Assembly: GCA_020692325.1 (NCBI GenBank) | Contig: JAIMKR010000002.1 | Location: forward strand, 163,045 to 227,044 | DNA from: Desulfocurvus sp. | Lineage (GTDB): Bacteria; Desulfobacterota; Desulfovibrionia; Desulfovibrionales; Desulfovibrionaceae | Length of the DNA: 64,000 bases | Direction of reading: 5' to 3' | Shown here: positions 8,518 to 16,559 of the stretch, piece after piece | Position numbering within the stretch: the stretch's first letter is position 1 | How the letters are laid out: each line of letters begins with the position of its first letter | The notes under the pieces: generated by a model | Told to the model about the DNA's origin: nothing | The model's input: the letters and a program-made list of their open reading frames with translations, nothing else | Database searches by the model: none | Translations under genes and position numbers: made by a program

Positions 8518-8946
8518 ATGAGCGAGAACGCGAAGCATGACGGCAAGGCCTCGCCGGCGCAAATCACCTACGCGAACATGCTGTTCTACGGGGCCTGGAG
8601 CGGTCTGGGCATCCTGGTCCTCACCTACTTTCTGTACATTTCGGGCATCGTGCCGCCGCATGTGCCGCTGAAGGAAATCCCCCTGCTGTGGTCGCAGCCG
8701 GTGCACACCTACCTGGAGCTGGGCCATGTGCCCGTCGGCTGGGGCTGGCTGGCGCTCATCGGCCAGGGCGACTTCCTCAACTTCATCGGCATCGTGATCC
8801 TGGCGTCCATGACGCTCGTTTGCTACATTCCGCTCATTCCCTCGCTGCTCAAGCACGGTGAGAAGGCCTTGGCCACCATGGCGGCACTCGAGATCCTGGT
8901 GCTGGCCCTGGCCGCCTCCGGCCTGGTCAATGGCGGCGGACACTAA
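8518..8946 (+). CDS. Small membrane protein, DUF1634-like
   Basis: A 142-residue protein with a short hydrophilic N-terminus and three membrane segments (around residues 24-46, 82-108 and 118-137), preceded by AAGGAG. Size, topology and position after a TauE gene fit the DUF1634 family, which is often found beside such exporters, but the family call is from memory. Probably an accessory subunit of the exporter. Confidence 0.6.
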   Translation: MSENAKHDGKASPAQITYANMLFYGAWSGLGILVLTYFLYISGIVPPHVPLKEIPLLWSQPVHTYLELGHVPVGWGWLALIGQGDFLNFIGIVILASMTLVCYIPLIPSLLKHGEKALATMAALEILVLALAASGLVNGGGH

Positions 8947-8955
8947 CGCAACCCA

Positions 8956-8997
8956 GGGCGGGACCCGGCGCGGCACGACGCGCGCCGGGTCCCGCCC
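8956..8997 (+). terminator. Long GC hairpin between exporter and regulator genes
   Basis: A perfect 17-bp stem around an 8-base loop starts 10 bases past the stop of the membrane gene. No T-run follows on either strand, so it may protect mRNA ends or attenuate transcription into the signalling genes rather than act as a classic terminator. Confidence 0.45.
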
Positions 8998-9033
8998 GAT
9001 CGAATCACCCGGACCAACCGGCGGAGTGACATC

Positions 9034-10323
9034 GTGGACAGCACCCTGGCGACACTCGCACCCCTCGCATCCCCCTTCCTGGGGCTGGCGGCGAGCGGTT
9101 TGAATCGGGCGGACCTGCCGCGCATCCTGCGCGACCTGCCCTTCGGGGTGGCCGTGGTGGACCTGGAGCGCCGCACGCTCATGCTCAACGCAGCCCTGGA
9201 GCGCCTCACCGGCTTCGCCAGCGACGAGGCGGCCGGGGTGCCCTGCCGGCACATCCTGCGCGGCAGCTTCTGTCAACACCAGTGCCCTCCCCTTTGCTGC
9301 GCCAAGACCGGCGAAAGCCCTTGCAGGGCCACAAGCCGCGAGGGCACCCTCATCAACCGCCACCGCCGCAAGATCCACGTGCGGCTGACCAGCGTGCCCG
9401 TGCTGGACGCCGAGGGCGCACATGTGTGCACGTTGGAGGTCATCGAGGATCTGACCCCGCTCAAGGAGCTGGAGGCGCGGCTCACGCGCACGGCCGGCCC
9501 CGGGGCCATCGTGGGCCGCTGCCCGGCCATGGAGCATCTGCTGCGCATCATGCCCGCCGTGGCGCAGAGCGACGCAGCCGTGCTGCTCACCGGCGAATCC
9601 GGCACCGGCAAGGATTTGCTGGCCGAGGCGTTGCACCGCGCCAGCCCACGCACCCGGGAGAGTTTCGTCCGAGTGAACGCAACCCCCATGCCCGAGGCCC
9701 TGCTCGACGTGGAGCTCTTCGGCCAGGCTGGCGGAGCGGAAGGCGAAGCGCCCAGGCCGGGCAAATTCCAGCTGGCGCAGAACGGCACCATCTATCTTTC
9801 CGAGATCGCCGACATGCCATTGGCCCAGCAGGGCCGGCTGTTGCGCCTGCTCGACGAGAAGGCCGTGACGCCCGCCGGCGGCGACCGGCCCATGCGGCTG
9901 AACGTGCGCGTGCTGGCCGCCACCGCCCGCGATCCCGAGGGACTCGTGGAGGCCGGGCTGCTGCGCGAGGATCTCTTCCACCGCCTGAACGCGGTGCGTC
10001 TGCACCTGCCCCCCGTGCGCGAACGCGGCGAGGACGTGCAATTCCTGCTCACGCACTTCCTCGGCGTCTACACCACGAAATTCCGCAAGCAGCTCCTCGG
10101 CTTCACCCAGGAGGCGCTGGCGCTGCTCTCGGCCTATGATTATCCCGGCAACGTGCGCGAACTGCGCAACATGGTGGAATACGCGGTCATGGTCTGCCCC
10201 GGCGACATGATCGGCACGGAGCACCTGCCGCCGCAAGTGCATTTCCCGGCCAGTCCCCGAGGGGAGCCGGAGGGCGGCGCGCCGCGTGGCAAACATCCGC
10301 ACGGCAAACGGGGGACGGCATGA
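9034..10323 (+). CDS. PAS-AAA+ protein, degenerate sigma-54 activator
   Basis: A 429-residue protein starting at GTG with GGAG upstream. Residues about 28-145 are a PAS domain containing a cysteine cluster (C71, C80, C84, C88, C89, C97). Residues about 155-390 are an enhancer-binding AAA+ domain with intact Walker A GESGTGKD (187-194) and arginine-finger region REDLFHRLN. The GAFTGA loop is lost (GGAEGE at 233-238), Walker B reads GTIYLSEI with serine for aspartate, and the sensor I asparagine is alanine. No C-terminal helix-turn-helix is present; the tail is a short basic stretch. It should not activate sigma-54 alone and may instead modulate the complete activator. The next gene overlaps by ATGA. 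Confidence 0.75.
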   Translation: MDSTLATLAPLASPFLGLAASGLNRADLPRILRDLPFGVAVVDLERRTLMLNAALERLTGFASDEAAGVPCRHILRGSFCQHQCPPLCCAKTGESPCRATSREGTLINRHRRKIHVRLTSVPVLDAEGAHVCTLEVIEDLTPLKELEARLTRTAGPGAIVGRCPAMEHLLRIMPAVAQSDAAVLLTGESGTGKDLLAEALHRASPRTRESFVRVNATPMPEALLDVELFGQAGGAEGEAPRPGKFQLAQNGTIYLSEIADMPLAQQGRLLRLLDEKAVTPAGGDRPMRLNVRVLAATARDPEGLVEAGLLREDLFHRLNAVRLHLPPVRERGEDVQFLLTHFLGVYTTKFRKQLLGFTQEALALLSAYDYPGNVRELRNMVEYAVMVCPGDMIGTEHLPPQVHFPASPRGEPEGGAPRGKHPHGKRGTA

Positions 10324-10670
10324 GCGGAACCATCCTGGTGACCCTGTACCGCGACGAGGTGGCCCCACGATTCGACCTGGCGAGCGAAGTGCTGCTCGTC
10401 ACCGTGAACGACGAGGGCCACGAGATGCGCCGGCAGGAACTCGTACTGGCCCACGCCAGCGCCGACGACCTCTGCGACCTCATCCTGGACCGTGAGGTCT
10501 CCGTGGTCATCACCGGCGGCATGGAGGACGAGCACTACCACTATTTGCGCTGGAAACGGCTGGACGTGCTGGACGGCGTGGCCGGACTGGCCGAGGACGC
10601 CCTCTCCAGGCATCTGCGCGGCGAGCTTCGCAGCGGGGACATCCTGTTCCCAAGGGGGGGGCATGGGTAG
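10320..10670 (+). CDS. NifX/NafY-type cofactor-binding domain protein
   Basis: A 116-residue protein resembling the dinitrogenase iron-molybdenum cofactor family: ILVTLYRDEVAPRFDLASEVLLVTV matches the usual opening (VAVxxDGxxVxPRFD), and VVITGGMED matches the VI-x-GGxG region. These domains bind metal clusters or redox cofactors. It is translationally coupled to the PAS-AAA+ gene upstream and overlaps the histidine kinase start downstream by eight bases, so it is part of the signalling operon and not of a nif cluster. It may be a redox or metal sensor for the pathway. Confidence 0.65.
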   Translation: MSGTILVTLYRDEVAPRFDLASEVLLVTVNDEGHEMRRQELVLAHASADDLCDLILDREVSVVITGGMEDEHYHYLRWKRLDVLDGVAGLAEDALSRHLRGELRSGDILFPRGGHG

Positions 10671-12435
10671 GCTGGCGGACTTCCTTCGACATTTCCTGGG
10701 CGAACCACGCGCCGCCACGACCGAGACATCCGGCGCGGCCACAGTGGACGGCTCCGACAACACGGTCTCCTCCGAACGCTACACCTACCTGCGGCGCAAG
10801 ATCGTCGTGGTCATGGTGGCAGCGTCGCTCATTCCGCTCACGGTCATGGCCGTGCTCAACTACTACGAGCATCAGAACGCCATGACGCGGGAGATACAGA
10901 ACCCCCTGCGCGTGCTGGTGAACAAGACCAAGAACTCCTTCGAACTGTTCCTGACCGAACGCACGAGCACGGTGAGCCTCATCGCCAGCGCGTACTCCTA
11001 CGACGAACTCTCGGATCAGGCCAAGCTCACGCGCATCTTCGCCGTCATGCAGAAGGAATTCGAGGGGTTCGTCGATCTCGGCATGTTCGACGCCGCCGGC
11101 AATCAGATCAACTACGTGGGGCCGTACGAAACCCTCAAGGGCAAGAACTACTCGAACCAGCGCTGGTTCCAGGAGGTGCGCCTCAAGGGCAAGTACGTGA
11201 GCGACGTGTTCCTCGGATTCCGCAAGTTCCCTCACGTCATCATCGCCGTGCAGCACACGGCCGAGAATGGCCGCGTGTGGATAATGCGCGCCACGCTGGA
11301 CACGCGCCAGTTCGACCGCATCCTGGCCAGCATGAGCCTCGAACCCGACGCTGACGCCTTCCTCGTCAACACCGATGGACTCATGCAGACCAACTCCAAC
11401 AACTACGGCAAGGTGTTGGAAAAGACCACCCTGCCCCTGCCGCCAAAGACCTTCGAACCCACGGTGCTGCTCACCACCGACCCGCGCGGACGCGAGGTGT
11501 TCCTCTCCTACGCCTACTTCCCCGAGGCCGATTTCGCGCTCATAGCCGTGAAGCCCAAGGCCAGCGTGCTCAAGACTTGGTACACCGTGCGCGGCGACCT
11601 GCTCTTCGTGTTCCTGCTGGGCGTGGCGCTGGTGCTGCTGGCCGCGGTGAGCGTCACCAACACGCTCATCCGCCGCATGAAGGAAGCCGACGACCGGCGC
11701 GAGCTGGCCCTGCGCGAGGTGGAGCACTCGCAAAAGCTCTCCAGCATCGGCCGGCTGGCCGCCGGCGTCGCTCACGAAGTGAACAACCCGCTGGCCATCA
11801 TCAACGAGAAGGCCGGCCTGATGAAGGACATCCTGACCATGAAGGATGTGGAGTTCCCCCTGAAGGCCAAGTTCCTGGCCCAGGTGGAGAGCGTGCTGCG
11901 CGCCGTGGAACGCTGCCGGGGCATCACGCACCGGATGCTCGGCTTCGCCCGGCGCATGGACGTGACCAGCACCGAGATCGACCTCGGCGAACTCGTCACC
12001 GAGACGGCCAGCTTCCTGGAGAACGAGGCCATGCATCGGCAGGTGGAGGTACGCATGGACATCGATCCCACGCTGCCGCACATCGTCTCCGACCGCAGCC
12101 AGCTGCAGCAGGTGTTCCTGAACCTCTTCAACAATGCGGTGGCCGCCGTGGCCGACGGCGGACTCATCGAGGCCGTGGCGCGGCCCAAGGGCGACGACGC
12201 GGTGGTCGTCACCGTGCGCGACAACGGCTGCGGCATGAGCGAGGAGACCCTGCAACACATCTTCGAGCCCTTCTTCACCACCAAGAAGGGCAAGGGCGGC
12301 ACCGGCCTCGGGCTCTCCATCACGTATGGCATCGTCAAGCGGCTCGGAGGCGAAATCTCCGTGGAGTCCGCCCCGGGCGTCGGCACCACGCTCACCATCA
12401 CCCTGCCCAAGGGGCAGCGCGAGGCACTGGCATGA
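10663..12435 (+). CDS. Membrane sensor histidine kinase with Cache domain
   Basis: A 590-residue protein; the start lies inside the end of the preceding gene and has a G-rich ribosome-binding site. A membrane segment (about 45-68) is followed by a periplasmic domain of about 240 residues with double-Cache features (the YSNQRWFQEV region), a second segment (about 308-332), then a DHp domain with the phosphorylatable histidine in GVAHEVNNPL and a HATPase domain (N box NLFNNAV, G1 DNGCGM, G2 GTGLGLS). It presumably senses a small periplasmic ligand and phosphorylates the downstream receivers. Overlaps the next gene by ATGA. Confidence 0.85.
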   Translation: MGRLADFLRHFLGEPRAATTETSGAATVDGSDNTVSSERYTYLRRKIVVVMVAASLIPLTVMAVLNYYEHQNAMTREIQNPLRVLVNKTKNSFELFLTERTSTVSLIASAYSYDELSDQAKLTRIFAVMQKEFEGFVDLGMFDAAGNQINYVGPYETLKGKNYSNQRWFQEVRLKGKYVSDVFLGFRKFPHVIIAVQHTAENGRVWIMRATLDTRQFDRILASMSLEPDADAFLVNTDGLMQTNSNNYGKVLEKTTLPLPPKTFEPTVLLTTDPRGREVFLSYAYFPEADFALIAVKPKASVLKTWYTVRGDLLFVFLLGVALVLLAAVSVTNTLIRRMKEADDRRELALREVEHSQKLSSIGRLAAGVAHEVNNPLAIINEKAGLMKDILTMKDVEFPLKAKFLAQVESVLRAVERCRGITHRMLGFARRMDVTSTEIDLGELVTETASFLENEAMHRQVEVRMDIDPTLPHIVSDRSQLQQVFLNLFNNAVAAVADGGLIEAVARPKGDDAVVVTVRDNGCGMSEETLQHIFEPFFTTKKGKGGTGLGLSITYGIVKRLGGEISVESAPGVGTTLTITLPKGQREALA

Positions 12436-12830
12436 ACAAACAAGACTGGAAGATTTTGCTCGTGGACGACGAGCGCGAATTCATCACGACATTGGCCGAA
12501 CGTCTGGATCTGCGCGGCATCGCCACGCGCGTGGTCTTCGACGGCGAAAGCGCCCTCTCCGCCGTGGCCGAGGAGGAGCCGCAGGTCATGATCCTCGACG
12601 TGCTCATGCCCGGCATCAAGGGGCTGGAGGTGCTGGAGCGCGTGAAACGCACCAATCCCAACGTGCAGGTGCTGCTGCTCACCGGCCACGGCAGCACCCG
12701 CGACGGCATCGAGGGCATGCGCCTGGGCGCCTTCGACTACATGATGAAGCCATTGAACATCGACACCCTCATCGAAAAGATGGAGTCGGCCATCGACTAC
12801 GCGGAAAAGGCCGCCAAACTCGGCCAGTAG
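12432..12830 (+). CDS. Single-domain response regulator
   Basis: A 132-residue stand-alone receiver with acidic pair VDDE, phosphoacceptor aspartate in MILDVLMPGIKG, threonine in LLTGHGS and lysine in MMKPLN. It is the most likely partner of the Cache kinase, since its ATG overlaps that gene's stop. The tail (KMESAIDYAEKAAKLGQ) is helical and faintly recalls the FAEA tail of the later regulator. No DNA-binding domain. Confidence 0.85.
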   Translation: MNKQDWKILLVDDEREFITTLAERLDLRGIATRVVFDGESALSAVAEEEPQVMILDVLMPGIKGLEVLERVKRTNPNVQVLLLTGHGSTRDGIEGMRLGAFDYMMKPLNIDTLIEKMESAIDYAEKAAKLGQ

Positions 12831-12850
12831 GCCGCGAAGGACACGGAATC

Positions 12851-13477
12851 ATGCGCGAGGCGTTGTTCATGGGGCGGCTCACCGCCCAGGCCACCCACGA
12901 GATGCAGAACATCCTGGCCACCATCCGCGAGACCGCCGGTCTCATGGACGACCTGCTGGCCATGGGTGGCGGCCAGTTCGTCCACGCCGAGCGCTTCAAG
13001 CAGGGCCTCGACGTGGTCGCCCAACAGGTGGGGCGCGGCATGGAGCTCTCCGAGCAGCTGAACTACTGCGCGCACGCGCCGGAACCCAGCCCGGCTGGTT
13101 GCGAGGTGAACGAGGCCCTGCGCTCGCTGTGCGTGCTGTACACGCGCATCGCCGCGCGTCACCGCGTGCTGCTGGGGCTGGTCCCCGGTCGGGCCGGTCT
13201 GCATACGGATCTGCGCGGCATGGAGGTCATGGATCTTGCCGCCCTGGCGTTGGACTGCGCACTGCCGCTGCTGGAGCGCGACACGGACCTCCGCCTCGTC
13301 GTCCAGGAGCAGGGCGGCCTGCCCGTGGTGCTGCTCCGTGGCGCGAGCTTCGACGATCTGTGCCGGCGCACGGAATTTCTGCCGCTTTCCGACCGCGCGC
13401 GCGGGCTTGGCGTGATTCTGCGCGCGGGACCGGACGGCCAGGGGCTGGCCTTGACGCTTCCCCTCGCGCGAGGGTGA
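12851..13477 (+). CDS. DHp-like protein lacking a kinase ATPase domain
   Basis: A 208-residue protein (AAGGA upstream). The N-terminus resembles a histidine-kinase dimerisation helix with a candidate phosphohistidine in TAQATHEMQNILATI. The C-terminal half has the length and layout of a HATPase domain, but I cannot find N, G1 or G2 boxes. This resembles histidine phosphotransferases of the ChpT type, which keep the four-helix fold and lose ATP binding. It could shuttle phosphate between the receivers of this cluster. The function is inferred; only the HEMQN motif and missing boxes are seen. Confidence 0.6.
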   Translation: MREALFMGRLTAQATHEMQNILATIRETAGLMDDLLAMGGGQFVHAERFKQGLDVVAQQVGRGMELSEQLNYCAHAPEPSPAGCEVNEALRSLCVLYTRIAARHRVLLGLVPGRAGLHTDLRGMEVMDLAALALDCALPLLERDTDLRLVVQEQGGLPVVLLRGASFDDLCRRTEFLPLSDRARGLGVILRAGPDGQGLALTLPLARG

Positions 13478-13591
13478 GTTCACTTGATTTCCGGATGAAT
13501 GTGTGTAGCAGTTCAGACAAGCAGCTTGACTTCATCGCACAATCCCGGGGCGGAGTGCACGCCGCGAAACCCGGGGAGAAGGAGGTTCGCC

Positions 13592-13876
13592 ATGCTTGGA
13601 CTGCGCCAAAGACTTGAGGACGCCTTCGCCGGAGCGGCTTTCGCCGAAGCCGGCGAGCGGGATGAGGCCATGACGATGGCAGGTGTGCGCCAGTGCGACG
13701 CGAGCGCGTCGGACATTTTCGCCGCCGTGGCCTTCGCCGAGGCCGACTGCCCCGAAACGGCCCTGGAGATGCTTGGCTGCGCGCCCCGTCGGCCCGCACC
13801 TTCGCCCGTCTGCGGATTCCTGGAATCCGTTGGCCTCGGCGGGGTGCACGTGACTTACGGTCTGGCGGAAGCCTAG
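13592..13876 (+). CDS. Small protein with two FAEA repeats
   Basis: A 94-residue protein preceded by a very strong GAGAAGGAGG site. It contains two copies of an amphipathic motif: LEDAFAGAAFAEAGERDEAM and SDIFAAVAFAEADCPETALE. The downstream response regulator carries the same motif at its C-terminus. I do not recognise a named family, though I associate FAEA-type small proteins with Desulfovibrio. The longer in-frame extension upstream lacks a ribosome-binding site. Possible role: interaction module for the cluster's regulators. Confidence 0.6.
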   Translation: MLGLRQRLEDAFAGAAFAEAGERDEAMTMAGVRQCDASASDIFAAVAFAEADCPETALEMLGCAPRRPAPSPVCGFLESVGLGGVHVTYGLAEA

Positions 13877-13961
13877 CCCAAACGAGGCAACGCCCGGGGG
13901 GATTCGGGCCGAACCGATCCCCTCGGAACAGGGCGCCCAACGCCCCAAACAAGGAGTGCAC

Positions 13962-14420
13962 ATGAGCAAGAAGATCAAGCTGCTGCTGGTCGACGACGAG
14001 GAGAATTTCGTCAACACCCTGGCCGAACGCATGAAGATGCGCGACATGGGATCCGAGGTCGCCCACGACGGCGAAACCGCCCTGGAAATGGTCAAGGGCG
14101 AGACCCCGGACGTCATGGTCCTCGATCTGCGGATGCCCGGCATCGACGGCGTGGAAGTGCTGCGCAAGGTCAAAAAGGCCCACCCGGAAGTCCAGGTCAT
14201 CGTGCTCACTGGCCACGGCTCGGAGCAGGACCAGGAAGTCTGCATGCAGCTGGGCGCCTACGAGTACCACAAGAAGCCCGTGGACATCGACCGGCTCGTC
14301 AAGAGCATCAAGGGCGCCTACCGCCAGAAGATGGAAGACATGATGGTCGCCGCCACCTTCGCCGAGGCCAACGACCACGACGACGCCGACAAGGTCATGA
14401 AAGAGGGCAAGGACAAGTAG
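13962..14420 (+). CDS. Response regulator with FAEA tail
   Basis: A 152-residue protein; AAGGAG precedes the chosen ATG. It consists of a receiver (VDDE, VLDLRMPGIDG, LTGHGS, KKPVD) and a short C-terminal extension (about residues 118-152) carrying the motif MEDMMVAATFAEANDHDDAD, which matches the repeats of the preceding small protein. No DNA-binding output. The tail probably docks the receiver onto a partner or lets it mix with the FAEA protein. Confidence 0.85.
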   Translation: MSKKIKLLLVDDEENFVNTLAERMKMRDMGSEVAHDGETALEMVKGETPDVMVLDLRMPGIDGVEVLRKVKKAHPEVQVIVLTGHGSEQDQEVCMQLGAYEYHKKPVDIDRLVKSIKGAYRQKMEDMMVAATFAEANDHDDADKVMKEGKDK

Positions 14421-14435
14421 CCGGAAGGAGGCCGC

Positions 14436-15569
14436 ATGAACGCCGTCCTCCTGGTGGATGACGAGCGCGACTTCGCCGACGCGCTCGCCGAGCGGCTCCA
14501 GGCGCGGGGATTCCGGGTCACCACCGCCTACGACGGCGAGGAGGCCCTGCGCCTGGCCGCCGGCTTGGACTTCGATGTGGCCGTGCTCGACGTGAACCTG
14601 CCGGGCATGGACGGCTTGGCACTGCTGCGCGAACTGCGCGCCCTGCGTCCCCAGGCCGAGGCCCTCATGCTCACCGGCTCCAACGATCTGGCCACCGCCG
14701 TGGCCGGCATGAAGCTCGGCGCATCGGACTATCTCGTCAAACCCGTGCCCATCGAGCGGCTGGCCGAGGCGCTCTCCCGCGCGCAGCGCCGACGCGAGGA
14801 ACGCCTGGAGGGCCAGCGCATGGCCGAGACGGCCAAGATGGCCGCGCTGGGCCGCATGGCCGAGGGCGTGGCCCACGAGATCAACAACCCCGTGAACACC
14901 ATGGTCAATCTGGCCGGCTGGCTCGACGACCTGGTGGACGATCTGTACGGGCTGCCGGGTTGCGCCGGCGCGCCGGCCCTGGCCGAAATGCGCCAGAGCG
15001 TGCGCAAAATGCGCGAGCACGGCCAACGCTGCAAGGAAATCACCGGCAAACTCCTGTGCCTGCGGCACGAGGACGACGCCGGACGCGCGCAACCCCTCGC
15101 CTGCTCGGTGGAATCCGCCCTGGACCTCGGCGCGCTGCTGACCGGCCAGCTCGCCGCCCGGCGCGACCGCATGGAGCATGCGAACGTGCGGCAACGTATC
15201 GACATTCCCTCCTCTCTGCCAAAGCTCTGCCTGCCCGCCGCAGGCCTGCCCGGCTCGGACCTGACCACAGCCATCGGCAACATCCTGGACAACGCCCTCG
15301 ACGCCATGCCGGAAGGCGGTGAGCTGCGCCTGCGTGCCGAAACCGGCGACCACGAAGTCCGCGTCATCATCGAGGACACGGGTTGCGGCATCGCGCCCGC
15401 GCACATGCCGCGCATCTTCGAGCCCTTCTTCTCCACCAAAGCCGTGGGACAGGGCACCGGCCTCGGCCTCACCGTCAGCTACGGCACGGTCAAAGCCCTC
15501 GGCGGTGACATCGATATCACCAGCCAGCCCGGCGCGGGCGCGCGCGTGCTCGTCACCCTGCCGTCATAA
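14436..15569 (+). CDS. Receiver-histidine kinase hybrid
   Basis: A 377-residue cytoplasmic protein. Residues 1-120 are a receiver (VDDE, VLDVNLPGMDG, LTGSN, VKPVP); after a helical linker, a DHp domain has histidine in GVAHEINNPVNTM and a HATPase domain (NILDNALDAM, EDTGCGI, GTGLGLT). This inverted order (receiver before kinase) marks kinases switched by phosphorylation of their own receiver, so it likely receives signal from the upstream kinase. There is a 15-base gap after the FAEA regulator. Last gene of the signalling run. Confidence 0.85.
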   Translation: MNAVLLVDDERDFADALAERLQARGFRVTTAYDGEEALRLAAGLDFDVAVLDVNLPGMDGLALLRELRALRPQAEALMLTGSNDLATAVAGMKLGASDYLVKPVPIERLAEALSRAQRRREERLEGQRMAETAKMAALGRMAEGVAHEINNPVNTMVNLAGWLDDLVDDLYGLPGCAGAPALAEMRQSVRKMREHGQRCKEITGKLLCLRHEDDAGRAQPLACSVESALDLGALLTGQLAARRDRMEHANVRQRIDIPSSLPKLCLPAAGLPGSDLTTAIGNILDNALDAMPEGGELRLRAETGDHEVRVIIEDTGCGIAPAHMPRIFEPFFSTKAVGQGTGLGLTVSYGTVKALGGDIDITSQPGAGARVLVTLPS

Positions 15570-15637
15570 ATTTCCCCGCGAACCTTCGCCCATCCGGCCC
15601 GGCATCCGCTCCGGCAAGGACCCAAAAGGAGACATCC

Positions 15638-16108
15638 ATGGCCCCGACGCTCCCGCCTCCACTCCATGCGGAACTGCTGCGGCTCATCGCGCCATGCGGC
15701 CTGCACTGCGGCGGCTGCCTCGCCTTCGACGGCGGCGCCATCCGCAATCACGCCCGCGCCCTGCGCGAATTGCTCGGCCCCAACTTCTCCACCTACGCCA
15801 AGCGCATGGAAGCCATGGACCCGGTGCTCTGCCACTACCAGGACTTTTCAGGCCTGTTGGACTTTCTGTCCCTCGGCCCCTGCAAAGGCTGCCGCGATGG
15901 CGGCTGCCTCATGGGCAACTGCGGCGCGCGCGCGTGCGCCCTCTCACGCCAAGTGGACTTCTGCGGTCTGTGCCCGGACTTCCCCTGCGCCAACCCCGCC
16001 CTTCCCGAAGGACTCCTCGAACGCTGGCGGCGCAACGGCGAGCTCCTGCGTGAACACGGACCCGCCGCCTTCCTCGAACTCATCCGCTCCAGTCCGCGTT
16101 ATCCCTGA
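15638..16108 (+). CDS. Cysteine-rich DUF3795 protein
   Basis: A 156-residue soluble protein with AAAAGGAG upstream. Cysteines cluster as CGLHCGGC near the start and in CKGCRDGGC, CGARAC and CGLCPDFPC further on, the pattern of DUF3795 proteins, which probably bind a metal or iron-sulfur centre. Function unknown. It stands alone, with tandem hairpins directly downstream. Confidence 0.7.
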   Translation: MAPTLPPPLHAELLRLIAPCGLHCGGCLAFDGGAIRNHARALRELLGPNFSTYAKRMEAMDPVLCHYQDFSGLLDFLSLGPCKGCRDGGCLMGNCGARACALSRQVDFCGLCPDFPCANPALPEGLLERWRRNGELLREHGPAAFLELIRSSPRYP

Positions 16109-16119
16109 GGGGAAAACGG

Positions 16120-16159
16120 CCTCCGGTGGCCGGAGGGAAACCTTTCCAGAGGAAAGGTT
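16120..16159 (+). terminator. Tandem hairpins after DUF3795 gene
   Basis: Two short perfect stems follow the stop: CCTCCGG-TGG-CCGGAGG and AACCTTTCC-AGA-GGAAAGGTT. The second is followed by a pyrimidine-rich run, a form common downstream of Desulfovibrio genes. Confidence 0.5.
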
Positions 16160-16264
16160 CTCCCCCCGGTCCCCCCTTCCAAAGACTTTTTCAGGTGACA
16201 CGGACAGGCCAGTTCTCCCCGCCGTCCCAATCGTTGCGGCAGGCTTCACTTCCCTCTCCGCCTT

Positions 16265-16312
16265 CCAATAGCATCGCCCGGATGGCGGAGGCCATCCGGG
16301 CGATGCTATTGG
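16265..16312. repeat. 22-bp perfect palindrome with 4-base loop
   Basis: The left arm (16265-16286, beginning CCAATAGCATCG) is the exact reverse complement of the right arm (16291-16312), separated by GGAG. No T-run follows on either strand. It could form a very stable hairpin or a cruciform and lies in a repeat-rich gene desert. Confidence 0.85.
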
Positions 16313-16400
16313 GAAAACATTTTCCGAAACAAACGCAAGGGACAACACCCATTCCATTCAAATGGGCACCGGTCGCGGAGGGCTTCCGACACGAATATGC

Positions 16401-16466
16401 GATTCCAAAGGGCGAACGCCCTTTGGAAGGGCCCGGGGCGACGCCCCGAATATTCAACGACGCTGC
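16401..16466 (+). repeat. Extragenic repeat A, copy 1
   Basis: A 66-base unit with two hairpins, CCAAAGGGCG-AA-CGCCCTTTGG and CGGGGCG-A-CGCCCCG, ending in TATTC..CGACGCTGC. A second copy lies 159 bases on in the same orientation. Confidence 0.75.
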
Positions 16467-16559
16467 GGGATTGCCGCCTCCCCCAATCACCCCCGACAAA
16501 CACTGCCGACACAGCTTGCCAACCACTGGCCGCAAGGGCGCAAGCCCACGCGGTTATGG

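Noticed and set aside
10510..12258. 582-codon minus-strand frame
   Set aside because: Antisense to the Cache histidine kinase, which has full kinase motifs.
13227..15404. 725-codon minus-strand frame
   Set aside because: Antisense to the response regulators and hybrid kinase; crosses several gene boundaries.
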